DNA from: Perkinsus chesapeaki
Lineage: Eukaryota; Perkinsozoa; Perkinsida; Perkinsidae
Assembly (NCBI GenBank): GCA_013115145.1
Contig: JAAPAO010000124.1
Location: 1-64,000, forward strand
Reading direction: 5' to 3'
DNA: 64,000 nt
Below the pieces are notes generated by a model. It ran no database searches, was not told the origin of the DNA, and worked only from the letters and a program-made list of their open reading frames with translations. A program made the translations under genes and the position numbers. Below, piece by piece: positions 10,627 through 24,104 of the stretch. Every line of letters begins with the position of its first letter. The stretch's first letter is position 1.

Positions 10627-11046
10627 TGAGATGAGTAAGCAGAAGTGTGTCTTATTGGCAGTCCAGAACTATGCAACGCAATTCATTCAGTAAATAACAG
10701 TAATCGGGATTAACGACCACCTTCCATAGCAGCATAATTCTTCCTCTAGCAATATGATAATGATAACCACTAACAAGGCAAAGGCACAGTAAGGCTCCGG
10801 TATAGGAGATATATTGTGGTTGAGGAGGAGGACGCCATCATCATCAAGACATCATTATTGAACCTTCATATTATTATTATTAGTAAAAAACGATACGATT
10901 CGGTGAGTGAGACAGCGGACAACAGCTTCTATCTAAAAATGCTACTTCTTCTTCTTCATCATATATACCATCATCCCTCCTCATGAGCGTTGAAACCTTG
11001 CAGGCATCGGAACCTAGGAATATCACCAAGAAGAAGGAGGAGATAA
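10627..11046. other. Intergenic, AT-rich microsatellite-like tracts, no gene seen
   Basis: Short A/T and TTC/TTA runs lie around 10865-10960. No frame or RNA gene is supported. It is probably the 5' flank of TSR3 and the 3' flank of the kinase gene. Confidence 0.5.
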
Positions 11047-13057
<2,011 letters not shown>

Positions 13058-13561
13058 ACACAAAGGCACTACGACACATTACCGCTCACAGTCGTTAACA
13101 ACAACAACGACAACAAGAGTCACCACAGGAAGGGACTTTGGCTTGTCGTGAGCTTAGCGCGCGCCATTCTAATCGATTTATATTAACCACCCACCCCCAT
13201 CCCTCGTGCTGTTGTCATCAGCAGAAGAATGGTTAATAGTCTGAAGACTCCAAGGCCAGCGGATACCTATAAGCCTTGCCCACCTGATTATCATACTTTA
13301 GCTGGTCCCTCTAATACAAGCACGGTACTTAGGAGGGATATCTTTAGGATACTTTGAAACTCGTTTGTTGTAAAAAACGACCTTTAATTTTCGGAAGTTT
13401 AAGCTTCTACCAGCACCGCATTGCTTTATTTAGTCAACCAAAGGCCGACGATCAGTGCGAGTTTTGGCTATTCACGAAGGGCAACCTCTGAACTCAAGCG
13501 AAAGGCTTAATCTCTGTGGAGTAAGCATGGCCGATACGGTGGTTCCAGTTCACCGCCTCCT
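13058..13561. promoter_or_regulatory. Divergent intergenic region between the kinase (minus) and CFAP65-like (plus) genes
   Basis: About 500 nt separate two divergently oriented genes. No TATA box or other motif can be named with confidence. It presumably holds both promoters; this is inference from gene orientation. Confidence 0.35.
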
Positions 13562-16500
13562 ATGCAGATAAACTGCCCGGATGATATAACCTTTCGAGCT
13601 GGTACATGGGATGTAGGCCAAGAAGTTACCGTCATGCTACCAATACGAAACGATTGGCTGGTCCCTGCAACAATCAAGTGCGTTGCATTACTTCTTGCGG
13701 GGTGTCGCAATGCCGTTCGAGGTACACTTTGCCCAAATCTAAGCTGCTTTCCTTGCCATATCCACAACCTATAAAGATACCTCCGGGGTTGACCGAAAAG
13801 ATACCAGTCACTTTCCGGTATATGAACAAACCATTCTGGAACGGAGCGTGAGTGTCCGCATTTTTGCAGCCCCACGGTGTATGAGCCGCTGCTGGACGAG
13901 ATAGTTGTACACGTTAAAACGCCAGCAGTGGCAGACACTCCACCAGCATTTATAATGTGAAAGATATTTTTGAGGTCAAGTGAAACTCGTCTGTCCAGAT
14001 CGATACGCGCTGAGGTTAAGTCCTTATCGGTGAGCCACAAGTTGCCGAGTTCCAGCATTGATTTCGGCATTGTCCCGGCTGGTGAGACCAACAGTAAAAC
14101 GATCAAGCTATACAATACTGGTGTGTGCTACATGTGGCGTGCATATCGCTCCTTCGTTATCTTGTAGTTGATTCAGGGACGCGGGAAGCTAAGATATCCT
14201 GGAGGACAACTACACCATTTTCAATAGACCCTTTACAGAGCCCAGAAAGCATTCCCGTTGGCGGGTTCGCTGAGTACAGTCTTATGGTCGACCCTGATAG
14301 AGGCCAAACCATCGATGGTCTGGTGGTAGCTGTTGCCAGTGCCGGGGTAAGAAAAAGCCTCTACCAGGAATCGAACCTGCGACCATTTAGCCAACTATGG
14401 AGGACTACACCGAGCTGGGAATAGACAATAAAAACAATTACCATATGACCAGTGAAACGCAGGAGATTCCCTTTAGGGTTCGAACAGTCGGTCGTGATAT
14501 CCTCTATGAACGGTTAGTTCAGGTTGCAGCCATCGCTAAGGTACCGCATCTCATTTTCACAGCGGTGAAGGAGGACAGCGACGGTCCGACAATAACTGTC
14601 ACTGAAGGGGGCGATGCTTCAGTGGACTTCGGTGAGGTTATTGTTGTGGCTGTTGGAGTGGGAACATGTTGGGCAACAGGATCCTGCCTGCCCGACACGC
14701 TCCATTCAGCAAGGGTGATGGTAACAAATGCTATCGCTGTTCGAACCGCCTTCATTGTTAAACCCAAACACGCTGCGGTAATGTCTTCGACTATCCTACT
14801 GTAATGTATAGTTGCTCAGGGCTCAAGTCCGTTTGAAGTTCGTCTTGAAGAAGGCGGCGGTATAGTTGATGTCGTTCATCCGTGTCCGATAGACCCGTCG
14901 GGTTCTGTCTCAATTGTGGTGTCCTACAAGTCCTCTACAATTCTCGAGACCGTCTCCGCGGCTTTTGAGATCTCCACTGTGGGGCTAATCAAGAACATCC
15001 TCAATCTCACAGCATCGGCGAAGTGCGAAACCATCCCCGTGAAACTTAACGCTGAAAGCCTGTCGTTGGGCGAAATTGAAGTCGGTAAATCTTCGAGCAG
15101 AATATTTACTATAACAAACGAGAGCCCGGTAGCAACTCGGTACCAGGTCATCCTCAATGACTGCAGCGACATGGGTAACTCCGTAGAGTACTCAGTGTTC
15201 AAAATAGACCACGCTAGAGGGGTTCTCGAGGCAAATTCAACGGCCACTGTCATGGTGACCGCGCGCCCTAAAATGCCTATAAATTATTATAAACGTTTGT
15301 GGGTGGTGGTGAGGTATGTAGCAAAGCCGCTGCATGTCGACTGCATCGTCAACGGGTTCGACGGAATTGAGCATCCGATGAAGCTCACCTTCGCGCACGT
15401 GAAACTATGGCGTGCCATCACTGCGACAGGCGAGGTGTTCCCTGTCACCGATGAGATGCCTGCATTGCCGCCTACTATTGGGCTTGATAACGACTCGGTC
15501 GTGGCTGATCTCTGGAGTGAGTTTGCGGCACCTGCGCGACAACTCTCTGAATCATCGATTGTATTTGGTGGATGTCTGCCACATAACAACAGCGTACACA
15601 GAAGAACAGTCACTGTTAGAAATGGAAGTCCAGGAAAAATCACTGTCTCTTGGCCAACTGCTGGCTTGGCTGCGGCCACTAAGCCAGCTTTCATTATAAG
15701 GCCAGAGATTTGTGAGATTGGCGGCGATGACAGCCAAGAGTTCACCATAGAGTACCGCCCTGCAGAGGATTACCGATACAGTGTAGCAACGTTAGACTGT
15801 GTAATGGTACCAAAAGAGAATAGGTCAGCAACCCTAGACCTGTAGCTAGTAAATGCTATGGCTCTTAGGAGCTATCGTATCGGCGACGCTGCAATGCTTG
15901 TGCCGACACACACGTCTGTTCTCACTGTCACGGCGCATACGTGGCCTGCAGGCGCCGGAGGTCAACCTAAAGTGACGGTCAACTCCGACACAGCACAGCA
16001 CACTATAGTCAAATTCCGTACGATTACAGTAGGAGAGACGGATGCCCAGGTGGGTGCGCAGCTGCATCCAGTGAGCATGCTGAACAGTAGTAGGTTGTCG
16101 CGCTATATAATTGGAGCGGCTTTGTTGTCGGTTACAATGCACGATGGGTGCCAGAGACCACAGTGTTGACGTCGACCGATGACCTCACAACAGTGGCATT
16201 TGGTTGCTTTCCTCCGATAGGGTAGGATCGTTATTCGTAATGGTCGGCGAGAGTGTTGGACGGATTAGGTCCATCGAACCTCAAGGGTTTGCCCTCATAA
16301 CGGTATTGTATCGTCCACGAGATGACGGTATTGAACCTGGCGTGGCGATGGAGACCTCCGGCAAATTTAAACTTATGTTGAATGACCAACAGGATGCAGC
16401 TGTCACTCTGGAAGTTACCGGAAAGTGTTGGTCAGGCTCACCGATACAGCTCGGCGAGCCCTCGCAAGAGGTGCGCCTACCGTTGGTGTCTTTTCGTGGC

Positions 16501-19500
16501 GCAGTGACGTATTTGTCCATCTAGATCATCACTCTCCCACCCTGCAGTAAAGGATCATTCAGCTCGGTATCAGTTGATATAAGCAATCCTTCTGGCATAT
16601 CTCTGAAGTGGACACTCAACATCCCAAAGGCGCATCGCAACCTCTTCTCCCTGCCCACTACAATGGGACAGCTTCCGTCTTATGGACGCAGCACGGTCAT
16701 GGTGACGTATCACCCAACAGCAGAGTCGAGTGGCAAAGATATCGGTTGGGTGCATGCGACAAGCGTCCCTGTGTAAGCTTGTACTGTCAGTTCCGTACTG
16801 TTACAATATACGCCACTTCAGTGGAGGAGGCAAGGCGTGTAAACGCCGATGGAAGTTGGTGGGGATAAGTCAAGATCCGGTTATTCGATGCGAGCCATCT
16901 GTTGTCGATCTTGGTCCGATACCAACACTTTGTCGAATCAGTGCAGCAGTGCAGGTAAGGATATTGTAGATCTGACTGATAAGGAACCTGCGTACGAGCT
17001 TCTTACCCACTTCACCTCCATCACGTGCGGTTTGACGTAAACCCTTCGTTTTACAGTATGCAGTCTCGTGATGTCTTTTATCACACGTGCGTAAGTGAAA
17101 TATCTTTCCCGAGCCCGATTGCAAATGTATCGCATCTTTGCCCGTTGTCAGATACGTAACTGCTCATCAGTGGTTGTTCATTATACCACTCGAGTCACTC
17201 TACTGGCACACGAGCCTTCTCTGGGAGATCCGATTGCATGTCCATCACATCTCACTACTACTTGCTCAATTAGGCCCACCGACGCCCAAGGCTGCCTTTG
17301 CCCTGGGGCGATCGAAGCTGTGGTGTTCTCTGTCAAAACTGCCATTAGAGGGAAATATCAATTCAGGTGAGCCACAGCATAATACGGAATCCAATACCCG
17401 TACCTAGGATCGACTTCCTACCGATCCGCGGTAGTGGTGAGGATGAGCTGGCAAGTATCTGGCCGATTGGCAGCGTGACAGTTACGGCCAATTGTCAGAC
17501 TCCTGTGGTAGGAGGCCGCCGCTTGATTCTGGGGAGGGCACTTTCGGCTGATAGGTGCAAGTGATGGACTTGCGTGTTGTCAGCGATAATCGGCGGGACA
17601 TTGACGATGTTGAGAATGGCGGCGAAGGTAAATTTTGAGAAGGATATTTTTGAGGTTGAGTTTAGGGCCTGCAAGTTGTCGACCGGTGTCTGCTATTTGG
17701 CAGCACCTGATGATAGATGATTTCAACGTTGCCCTGAAAAGCCCGTTGAACGACACAGAAAAGGATATGATAGAGAGAGAAGGCAAAGGTGGCATTGGTA
17801 AGAATTAGACTGAAGTACATTGAGTGGCTACCAGCCAGACTAGACAGTGGTGGGCTTAGCTGGGGTATTGTCATCATCAAACATGGTCTCCTTTTCATCT
17901 CCTCATTTCGTACCTTGTTAATTCTCATCGATGGTGTCTAACAGCAGTTACTGCTGCCTATTACGTTGGGTTGACCAGCTTGGGTACGATCCCGATGGAA
18001 TTGGCTGCGGGAAAAGTTACTTCATGCAACTTGCCTTTATAGGACCGGACAAGATGGATGTGCTCCTTAGCGCTCTGGATGATACAATAACTCTCAACCT
18101 TGGCACAGGAGCCATCGGCACTTCCACGCTCACCATGTAGCCTGTCTCATACCGCTCCCTTCTATAACCATTTCAGATACGCAGCATTTGTAAACGTCTC
18201 GGACATTCCGGTGGATATCCGCTTCATCACTCCACGAGACACTCATCTGGAAGGCTCTAGTATTCCCTTGTGGGCGTATGCTCACTTGGATGGTGATGGT
18301 ATGGAGTTGGCAAGGCACCACAAATGGGTAAGTTCGATGGCAGCAGCCCGAAGTGCTATAAGCTTTTGTCAGGTTATGGATGAGCATATCTTGGACGTTC
18401 GTCCGAGACATTGTATGATCGAGCCTGGCAAGCTCTTACATGTTAAATTTACATATCGTCTGGCTCATATCGGCATGCATGTTTTACCCATTGTCTTGCA
18501 AATCGGTTACGGCAAACGTTTGAGGTTGTTACTCACCGGCAACACACTTCCGAGAGGATTGCCGAGACTCAGTGTGAGGAAGGAACGTATAGTGTAGCGA
18601 ACTGATAGAACCTGTTCGTTCTTCCCACACTTCGATCAGACTGGAACCTGTTGCCATCGGTGGTGCCATGTCGAATGGGGCCATCGGCACCTGTGGTGGA
18701 GCATGCGAGCAGACCATTGAGCTTTCTAACTTTGGAGGTGTGTCCTATTAAAGCTCACCCGCCTTACTGTCAATGCATTGAGACCCCTAAGAGATATGAC
18801 CCCTAACTACCTCAATAGTACTTATTGAGTATATCAGTATGATTATGATAGTGTGTAATTTATTATCCAACTATTGAATGCTGTATAATATACTCCTTTA
18901 TCATTCACTATTTAATTTCTAAACCCCTAGATATGAATATTAAATAATAATATATAAATAATGTATATAATACAGGCAGGTTGTTAATGTGACGTTAAAG
19001 CACACTCGGAGATGCCTAATACCATATAGCTTGTAATTGGTTCCTATTCAGGTGGAGCAGCTCCTTGGCGAATATGTGTAAAAGATATCGAAGATTTCAA
19101 CAAGTCTAACTATCATTTTAAAGTTCTCGACATTCGTCCCACCTCAGGGCTACTTGCACCCAATGTAAGGTCATCTATTATAATTTCTTTGCAAAACTAT
19201 CAGACGATGAACTACCGTTGCATTTCTACATCTCAACGTCGATGAAGTTGTTTCATCGTTTGTGTTCTTCCAACCGTCTGCAATCGTCTCAATGTCAATA
19301 CCGTACTTGCTTCTACTCATATTTCGCCGTATCATGTCACGATCGTTATCCCAACCTTTTACCCCTTCTCTTAGGGCACCACATTCTTGCATGTATTCTT
19401 CTGTCCTATTGAGCCCAAGGACTATCATATCCAGGTCAGTGAGTTGCCATTTACCATTGCTATACCCTCTATAGTTGCATGTTGAGCTACTCAACGGTGT

Positions 19501-22227
19501 GCCAGAGGACGAGTCTAGCGCGGTGGTCGAAGATCTCACATTCGACTTGATCTTGCCAGCTTTTGATCCCAGGAAAGTGAGACGCTCACTGTGGCCTCCT
19601 GAAGCGTTGATGAGATAAATCAGCAGCAGCAAAGACATTTTGGATTTCGAGTTCTCTTCGCTACCATCTCTGGGGTTTCCGTTGGCTTTTCTTTGTTGAT
19701 TACCACCGTCTCCTCCGACATGGGATGCAAACGCTCTGTTTCAGCCTCGCTCGGATAACTCTTCATCCGCCACACTCATTTTCTCCCCTAATTTACCAAG
19801 TCGATCATTGGCACCTGTCCACACATACGGTGCAAGCCTCCTTATGGAACACATAGATTTTGGCAACGTCTCAGCTGGTAAGGTTCTGTGGAACTCGTGA
19901 GCGTCGAACAACAGGTATTATAACAACTGCTTCTCAGGCTTGAGTAAGCTGATTCTCACTTTAATTATTATTGTAGTAAATCCCTTTTGATGTTTCTCAT
20001 AGCTTTACGCGTGCCGTAGGGAAAGTGTTTCAAAGGTGATTATAGTTCCACTGCCCTTTGCACCTGTTAGGGTGTATTTTACTGCTCTATTCAGAATACT
20101 TCATTTACCGAGCAGGTTCCATAACCCATCGTTTGACGTATCTTTCCAACCGAACTCAAGATATGGTTATGCACTACAGGTGAGTAAGATGCTTGTGTTG
20201 ACGGCGGGGAGCCTGGGAAGCAGATGGGATCTTCGTGGGCTCCTTCGAGGGTGTGACGCTGACGATACATCCATCCGTGGCGGGCAGATGATCATCTCGC
20301 CGGAGGTCGCGGATCGTGTGAGATCGTTGGGTCAGCTCCCACTTCAGGAAGGGCTTCTTCTACCCGGAACCATCAAGCCCGTTATCTTCACACTCAACGT
20401 TCCTACTGGCATCGCTGGCTTGGCGATAGATGGGGAAGCTCAGTGCACTGTGGGGGGGGATAGAATACCGCTCCTACAGTATCGTCGGCGATCAGATCAC
20501 ATCCTGGACTGCAATCGAAGAACTTGAAAGGAGCTTATGTCAAAGCGAGGGCCCTGAAGTCACCGCAGAGTAAGTAGATTTGCGGCAGTCGATGGTCGGA
20601 CGCCAATGGTAAGGGACAGTTCCCTCTGCGAGGAGGAAGAGATTATAGCCGAGCATAAAGACCACCGTCATGAGCCAGCCTACTCCAAGAGGGATCCTTT
20701 CAAGCCCAAACATGTGTCGGTTGTGAATCGTTTGACGGTTTCGAGGTCAGCTCTCACTTGCAAGACCCAGGTTCGACCCGCGGTGTCGGCGCTTTAGGTT
20801 CCGCCATCTGGCGTCGACCGCGGCCGGGCAGAAATTCTTAAATGAAAACTTGAGTCGTTCGATGATGCTGTCCGCCGATCTGCCCTCGGAGGCCAGAATA
20901 GATGACTTACACCAACAATTGGTGAGATAGCCCACCAAAAACGCAGAACATGAAGCGCTTCGCTCCGCTGTAGATTCGGTCGATGCTCCTAACGTCCGAT
21001 TCCAGGGATTTGCGGTCCATCGCTCGTCGGGCAGCTGCCGAGGAAAGTCTGAGCGATGATAAGTGCACTGGCAGTCTGACAAAGTTCCCATCATTTTTCA
21101 CGCAGGGGCGTGATTAGCGCCCTAACTTCGGTGGCCGACGAGAAGGTAGAAGGCGGCAGTAGAATGGCGTCAAGTTATGGTATGGATCAAAAGCCTAGTC
21201 GATGCCCTCTACATTTGAGGGTAACAATCAGGTCTAGTATTGATACAAGGTAGGCCGCTGGAGAGCAGACTTGAAGGGGATGCTGTCAATAGGTGTGATG
21301 ATGATGAGCTCATTAAGGCAGATGATGATACACCCATGCCAGCATTAGATTGCACTAAAGATGCTCAAAAGGTTAGATCTTTGTTAAGCTGTTGCTCGTA
21401 TGCGAGAGAGGATATAGGAGCAGCGGCACACTTCGCAATGTGCATTATAGATCATCAGAGTGCCTCCAGGCGTCGGTACATCCACAAATATTATAACTCA
21501 TAATTCCATAGTGGGACATAGGCACCCGTCACCCTCCGTATAACAGCACTGCAGCGCCGCCGCCGTTGCCGACTTTGGCCACTCGTTCGGCGTAACATTC
21601 ATTTATTGACTAAAATACCTTTATTAGCCTTACGTTTGTATAATCAACTCTTAATAATATTTTATGTTAGAGCTCCTGCCGTCTTCTGATTAGTCTTCAC
21701 TCTCCTGGGAGAGCTGCTTGGAGATTCAGGTTATTGAGGATCTGATACGTCAAGTCCTAGCAGAAGAGGGCTTATCGACATTAATCACCACGCAAGTCGA
21801 CTCGAAGCCATTGACAGCTCTGTCGGTAGTGACGAACCACCAAATGTATTGTAAACGATAAAATCATTGATCTGGCAGGACCGGCCTCCCGTACCGAGGC
21901 CGTCTGCTGCGAGAAAGGTCGCCAATGGAGACGACTATTGGAAAGTCCCTAGTTGGGACATTGATGAGAATGGAAAGGTTGGCTGGTCGCTTGCAGCTGG
22001 TATCAGTACTTGGTTTAGTTGTACGTGATGAGAAGCCAGAGTTATAGCGTACCACCAGGGCTCGAGGTCTGTATGTGAGCATTTCGTGCGAACTAGGTAT
22101 TGCAGGTTGACGGTGAGATAGATGAGCTCCTCACTGAGGCGTTGAGCGGATCAGAGCAAGTTGGGTGGTATGATAGTGTGCTACTGTTGAAGAATGGTGC
22201 GGCTTCGGTGAGGTTGATGGTTTGAGT
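13562..22227 (+). CDS. CFAP65-like: CFAP65-like ciliary protein with multiple ASH/MSP-type domains
   Basis: A long gene of many short-intron exons. Clear coding blocks include 13562-13678 (CPDDITFRAGTWDVG), 13722-13848 (PPGLTEKIPVTFRYMNKPF), 13970-14345, 14820-15843 (the largest exon), 16204-16520, 17930-18140, 18170-18597, 19054-19164, 19745-19868, 20180-20570 and blocks to about 22225. Repeated beta-sandwich modules of the ASH/MSP type are visible, such as LGEIEVGKSSSRIFTITNES and FGGCLPHNNSVHRRTVTVRN. The pattern near AIAKVPHLIF and the N-terminal block resemble CFAP65, a central-apparatus component of motile flagella. The start is the first ATG in the first clear exon, but an upstream start is possible. 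Exon ends between 20570 and 22227 are approximate. One frame break at 20452-20459 may be a sequencing error. HYDIN or CFAP47-type proteins are alternatives. Confidence 0.65.
14354..14430 (-). tRNA. tRNA-like sequence, antisense in an intron of the CFAP65-like gene
   Basis: On the minus strand the 3' half is tRNA-like: CGCAGGTTCGATTCCTGG carries a consensus B box, followed by TAGAGGC and a TTTTT terminator. The 5' half, around CAGCTCGGTGTAG and the arm CCAT...ATGG, is degenerate. The acceptor stem does not pair well. It is probably a tRNA pseudogene. The host intron runs from about 14346 to 14462. Confidence 0.4.
18740..19053 (+). other. Long AT-rich intron of the CFAP65-like gene
   Basis: About 310 nt between SNFGG (ending near 18740) and the exon starting GGAAPWRICVKD. 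The stretch 18800-18975 is nearly all A and T. No frame or RNA feature is seen, and it is longer than the usual introns here. Confidence 0.55.
19171..19638 (-). CDS. Putative nested gene: secreted 155-residue protein inside a CFAP65-like intron
   Basis: An uninterrupted minus-strand frame that fills most of a 580-nt intron (19165-19744) of the plus-strand host gene. It starts MSLLLLIYLINASGG, a plausible signal peptide, and continues as a hydrophilic protein with three cysteines and N-glycosylation sites such as N-R-T and N-A-T. No domain is recognised. The intron is five to ten times longer than its neighbours, which is what an insertion of a small gene would produce. A chance frame of this length is possible, so confidence is limited. 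Confidence 0.4.
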   Translation of the reverse strand: MSLLLLIYLINASGGHSERLTFLGSKAGKIKSNVRSSTTALDSSSGTPLSSSTCNYRGYSNGKWQLTDLDMIVLGLNRTEEYMQECGALREGVKGWDNDRDMIRRNMSRSKYGIDIETIADGWKNTNDETTSSTLRCRNATVVHRLIVLQRNYNR

Positions 22228-23245
22228 ATTGTTTATATAGGGGAAACGAACAAGATGAAGAAGGTCGAAGAAATGGCAGAGACCGCAGGATTGGAGAAAG
22301 TAGGAACGACACGGCTATGTCATTTCTTCAACTTTATCACGACAATTTAAAGAGACCAGTTATGAATAATATTAGCAAACCAGGAAATAATGCAAGTAAC
22401 TTATAGGCAATATTGAGAAGTGTCATATGCTTTCATTGTCACTCATAACTCCACATCACTATCGAGTGGGGTCTGTAAGGCTGCTCTAAATGATGCTATG
22501 ATACGTAATGATTATCTCAAACAACTCAGGTGGTTGGTGAGCCGGTGAAGAGAGCCCAAGGGCCGAAAGGCTGGCCTGAGGTAGCAGGGCAATCACCCTT
22601 CAGTGTGGGCTAGCGGGGCTCAGGTTGCTAATGATATCATCAAGAGACATATCTTGTCGGTTATTGATAAGCTTACTCAACCCACTCATCGGCTGCCTTC
22701 AACGTCCTCATTATAACCATGATTGATGTCTATAGATTCTGCGTGGCAAACTGCAGTTTTGTTAGTTAATGGTTATTTTAACCGATCCAATGAACTTTCA
22801 ACATCTCTTCTTGCTTCAAAGCCTCCTTTGCTGTATCTGAGCTGATGAGCTCAGCAGAATATCTTCCGCGGAATGATGGGTTATCAACATTTTATTGAAT
22901 TGTTAGCCTTTGGAATGCTGTGCCTTCCATCGGCTCGGTTGTGTATTCATGGCAAAGGGGATCCTGGACAGCAGCGGGCGTAGATACGACAAGTCTGTTT
23001 TTTCAAGATAGGGAAGTGTAAAAATATCTACTGCATTATAATCTGTCACTCTTTAGTTGAGTAACGTTAGCCTTAAGATAATGAATATATCTCTAAACGG
23101 CAACAATACGATTCGGTCTCTCGGTGATAATGGAGTCGACAGTCAGACTTCTAAATCCGATTTATATATAAAACGTTTCGAAGGCTTCAATCAAGTGAGA
23201 GAAGTGCGATATACGGTGATAGAATAATGCCACTCAGGATGGCAA
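22228..23245. other. Intergenic, no firm gene
   Basis: Between the CFAP65-like and EF-hand genes. A frame at 23080-23190 starting MNISLNGNN has coding-like composition but cannot be joined to the EF-hand exons. No RNA gene is supported. Confidence 0.4.
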
Positions 23246-23817
23246 AGGCTGTCCGGTAGCTCAGCTAGGTCATCTCCTACGACTATGCGGTTTTAGTCCA
23301 ACCCGGGCTATGCTAGATGCCTTCGAGGTCATACGAAGTGTTATTGTCAAGTAAAATGAGTTCTTCAGGCCGAGATCGGCAGGTCCGAAGACGCTCGCGT
23401 ATCATCACAGCAGTTCCTCGCATTTTGCTCAAGATGTGTTGATCATCTCCGGCAGAATAATCCCCACGATCTTAAGTCGTTTTTTGCTCCCATGGATCCT
23501 GAAGATACTGGCGTTATTAGCATTAAAGCCTTCAGGTAAGATGATGATTTCATCTCACTACCTTGACTAAATCGTCTTGTATATCACATCGTATGCACCA
23601 CCCCCGAGCACCGTTTCACGAAGGTGTAGCGTTAGGAAGCTGTATCCCTGTTAGAACGCTTCCCCCCCCCCCCGCTTTGGAGACGTTAGTTTTGCTGCTT
23701 AGGTCGGTCATGGAAAATGCTGGTGATGCTTTCACGAGGGAAGAGGTCGACATATTCGTCAATGATTTCTCTAAGGACGGTATAGTTGTAGATTACCGTG
23801 CTATGATAGACACGTAG
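23246..23817 (+). CDS. Divergent EF-hand (calmodulin-like) protein, 5' end uncertain
   Basis: Exon 1 (from about 23246) contains GHLLRLCGFSPTRAMLDAFE, which matches the second helix-loop-helix region of a calmodulin N-lobe. A 44-nt intron follows, then an exon with SSQQFLAFCSRC and DPEDTGVISIKAFR. After a ~165-nt intron holding a run of 12 C comes RSVMENAGDAFTREEVDIF, a calmodulin-like third EF hand. It ends VDYRAMIDT at 23817. The calcium loops are degenerate: the third has D-P-E-D-T-G and the fourth is shortened. Calcium binding is therefore doubtful for at least one lobe. The first EF hand and start codon were not found. Confidence 0.6.
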
Positions 23818-24104
23818 GTAGGGCTATCATACACTATATGATGTTATGACACAGGATATATCAGAAGCCATGAACGATGATGCTATTGTAGCAGCAGTGA
23901 GAGCATGATTTATTATTCTCAGCAAAAGTTTGGCTGCTTTGTGTTCAAGTCTGAACGCAATTAAACCGCGATAGGCGAACGCGAGCACAGTGGGCAGAAT
24001 AGCTTCTTCGTTTTCGACCACGACTACTACTTAACTTGACATAGACCTCAACTAGGTGCTACCGTTTTTAAACAGTTTCCCGCTGTTCTTTTCTACCTGC
24101 CTCT

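Noticed and set aside
13507-14115. A 202-residue minus-strand frame.
   Set aside because: It is antisense to the first exons of the CFAP65-like gene, which carry conserved motifs on the plus strand.
20740-20810. A B-box-like CAGGTTCGACCC suggesting a tRNA.
   Set aside because: The arms do not pair, no A box is found, and the sequence lies between coding blocks of the CFAP65-like gene.
23240-23320. A plus-strand tRNA-like A box (GTAGCTCAGCTAGGT).
   Set aside because: It lies inside an EF-hand exon, and no T-loop or acceptor pairing follows.
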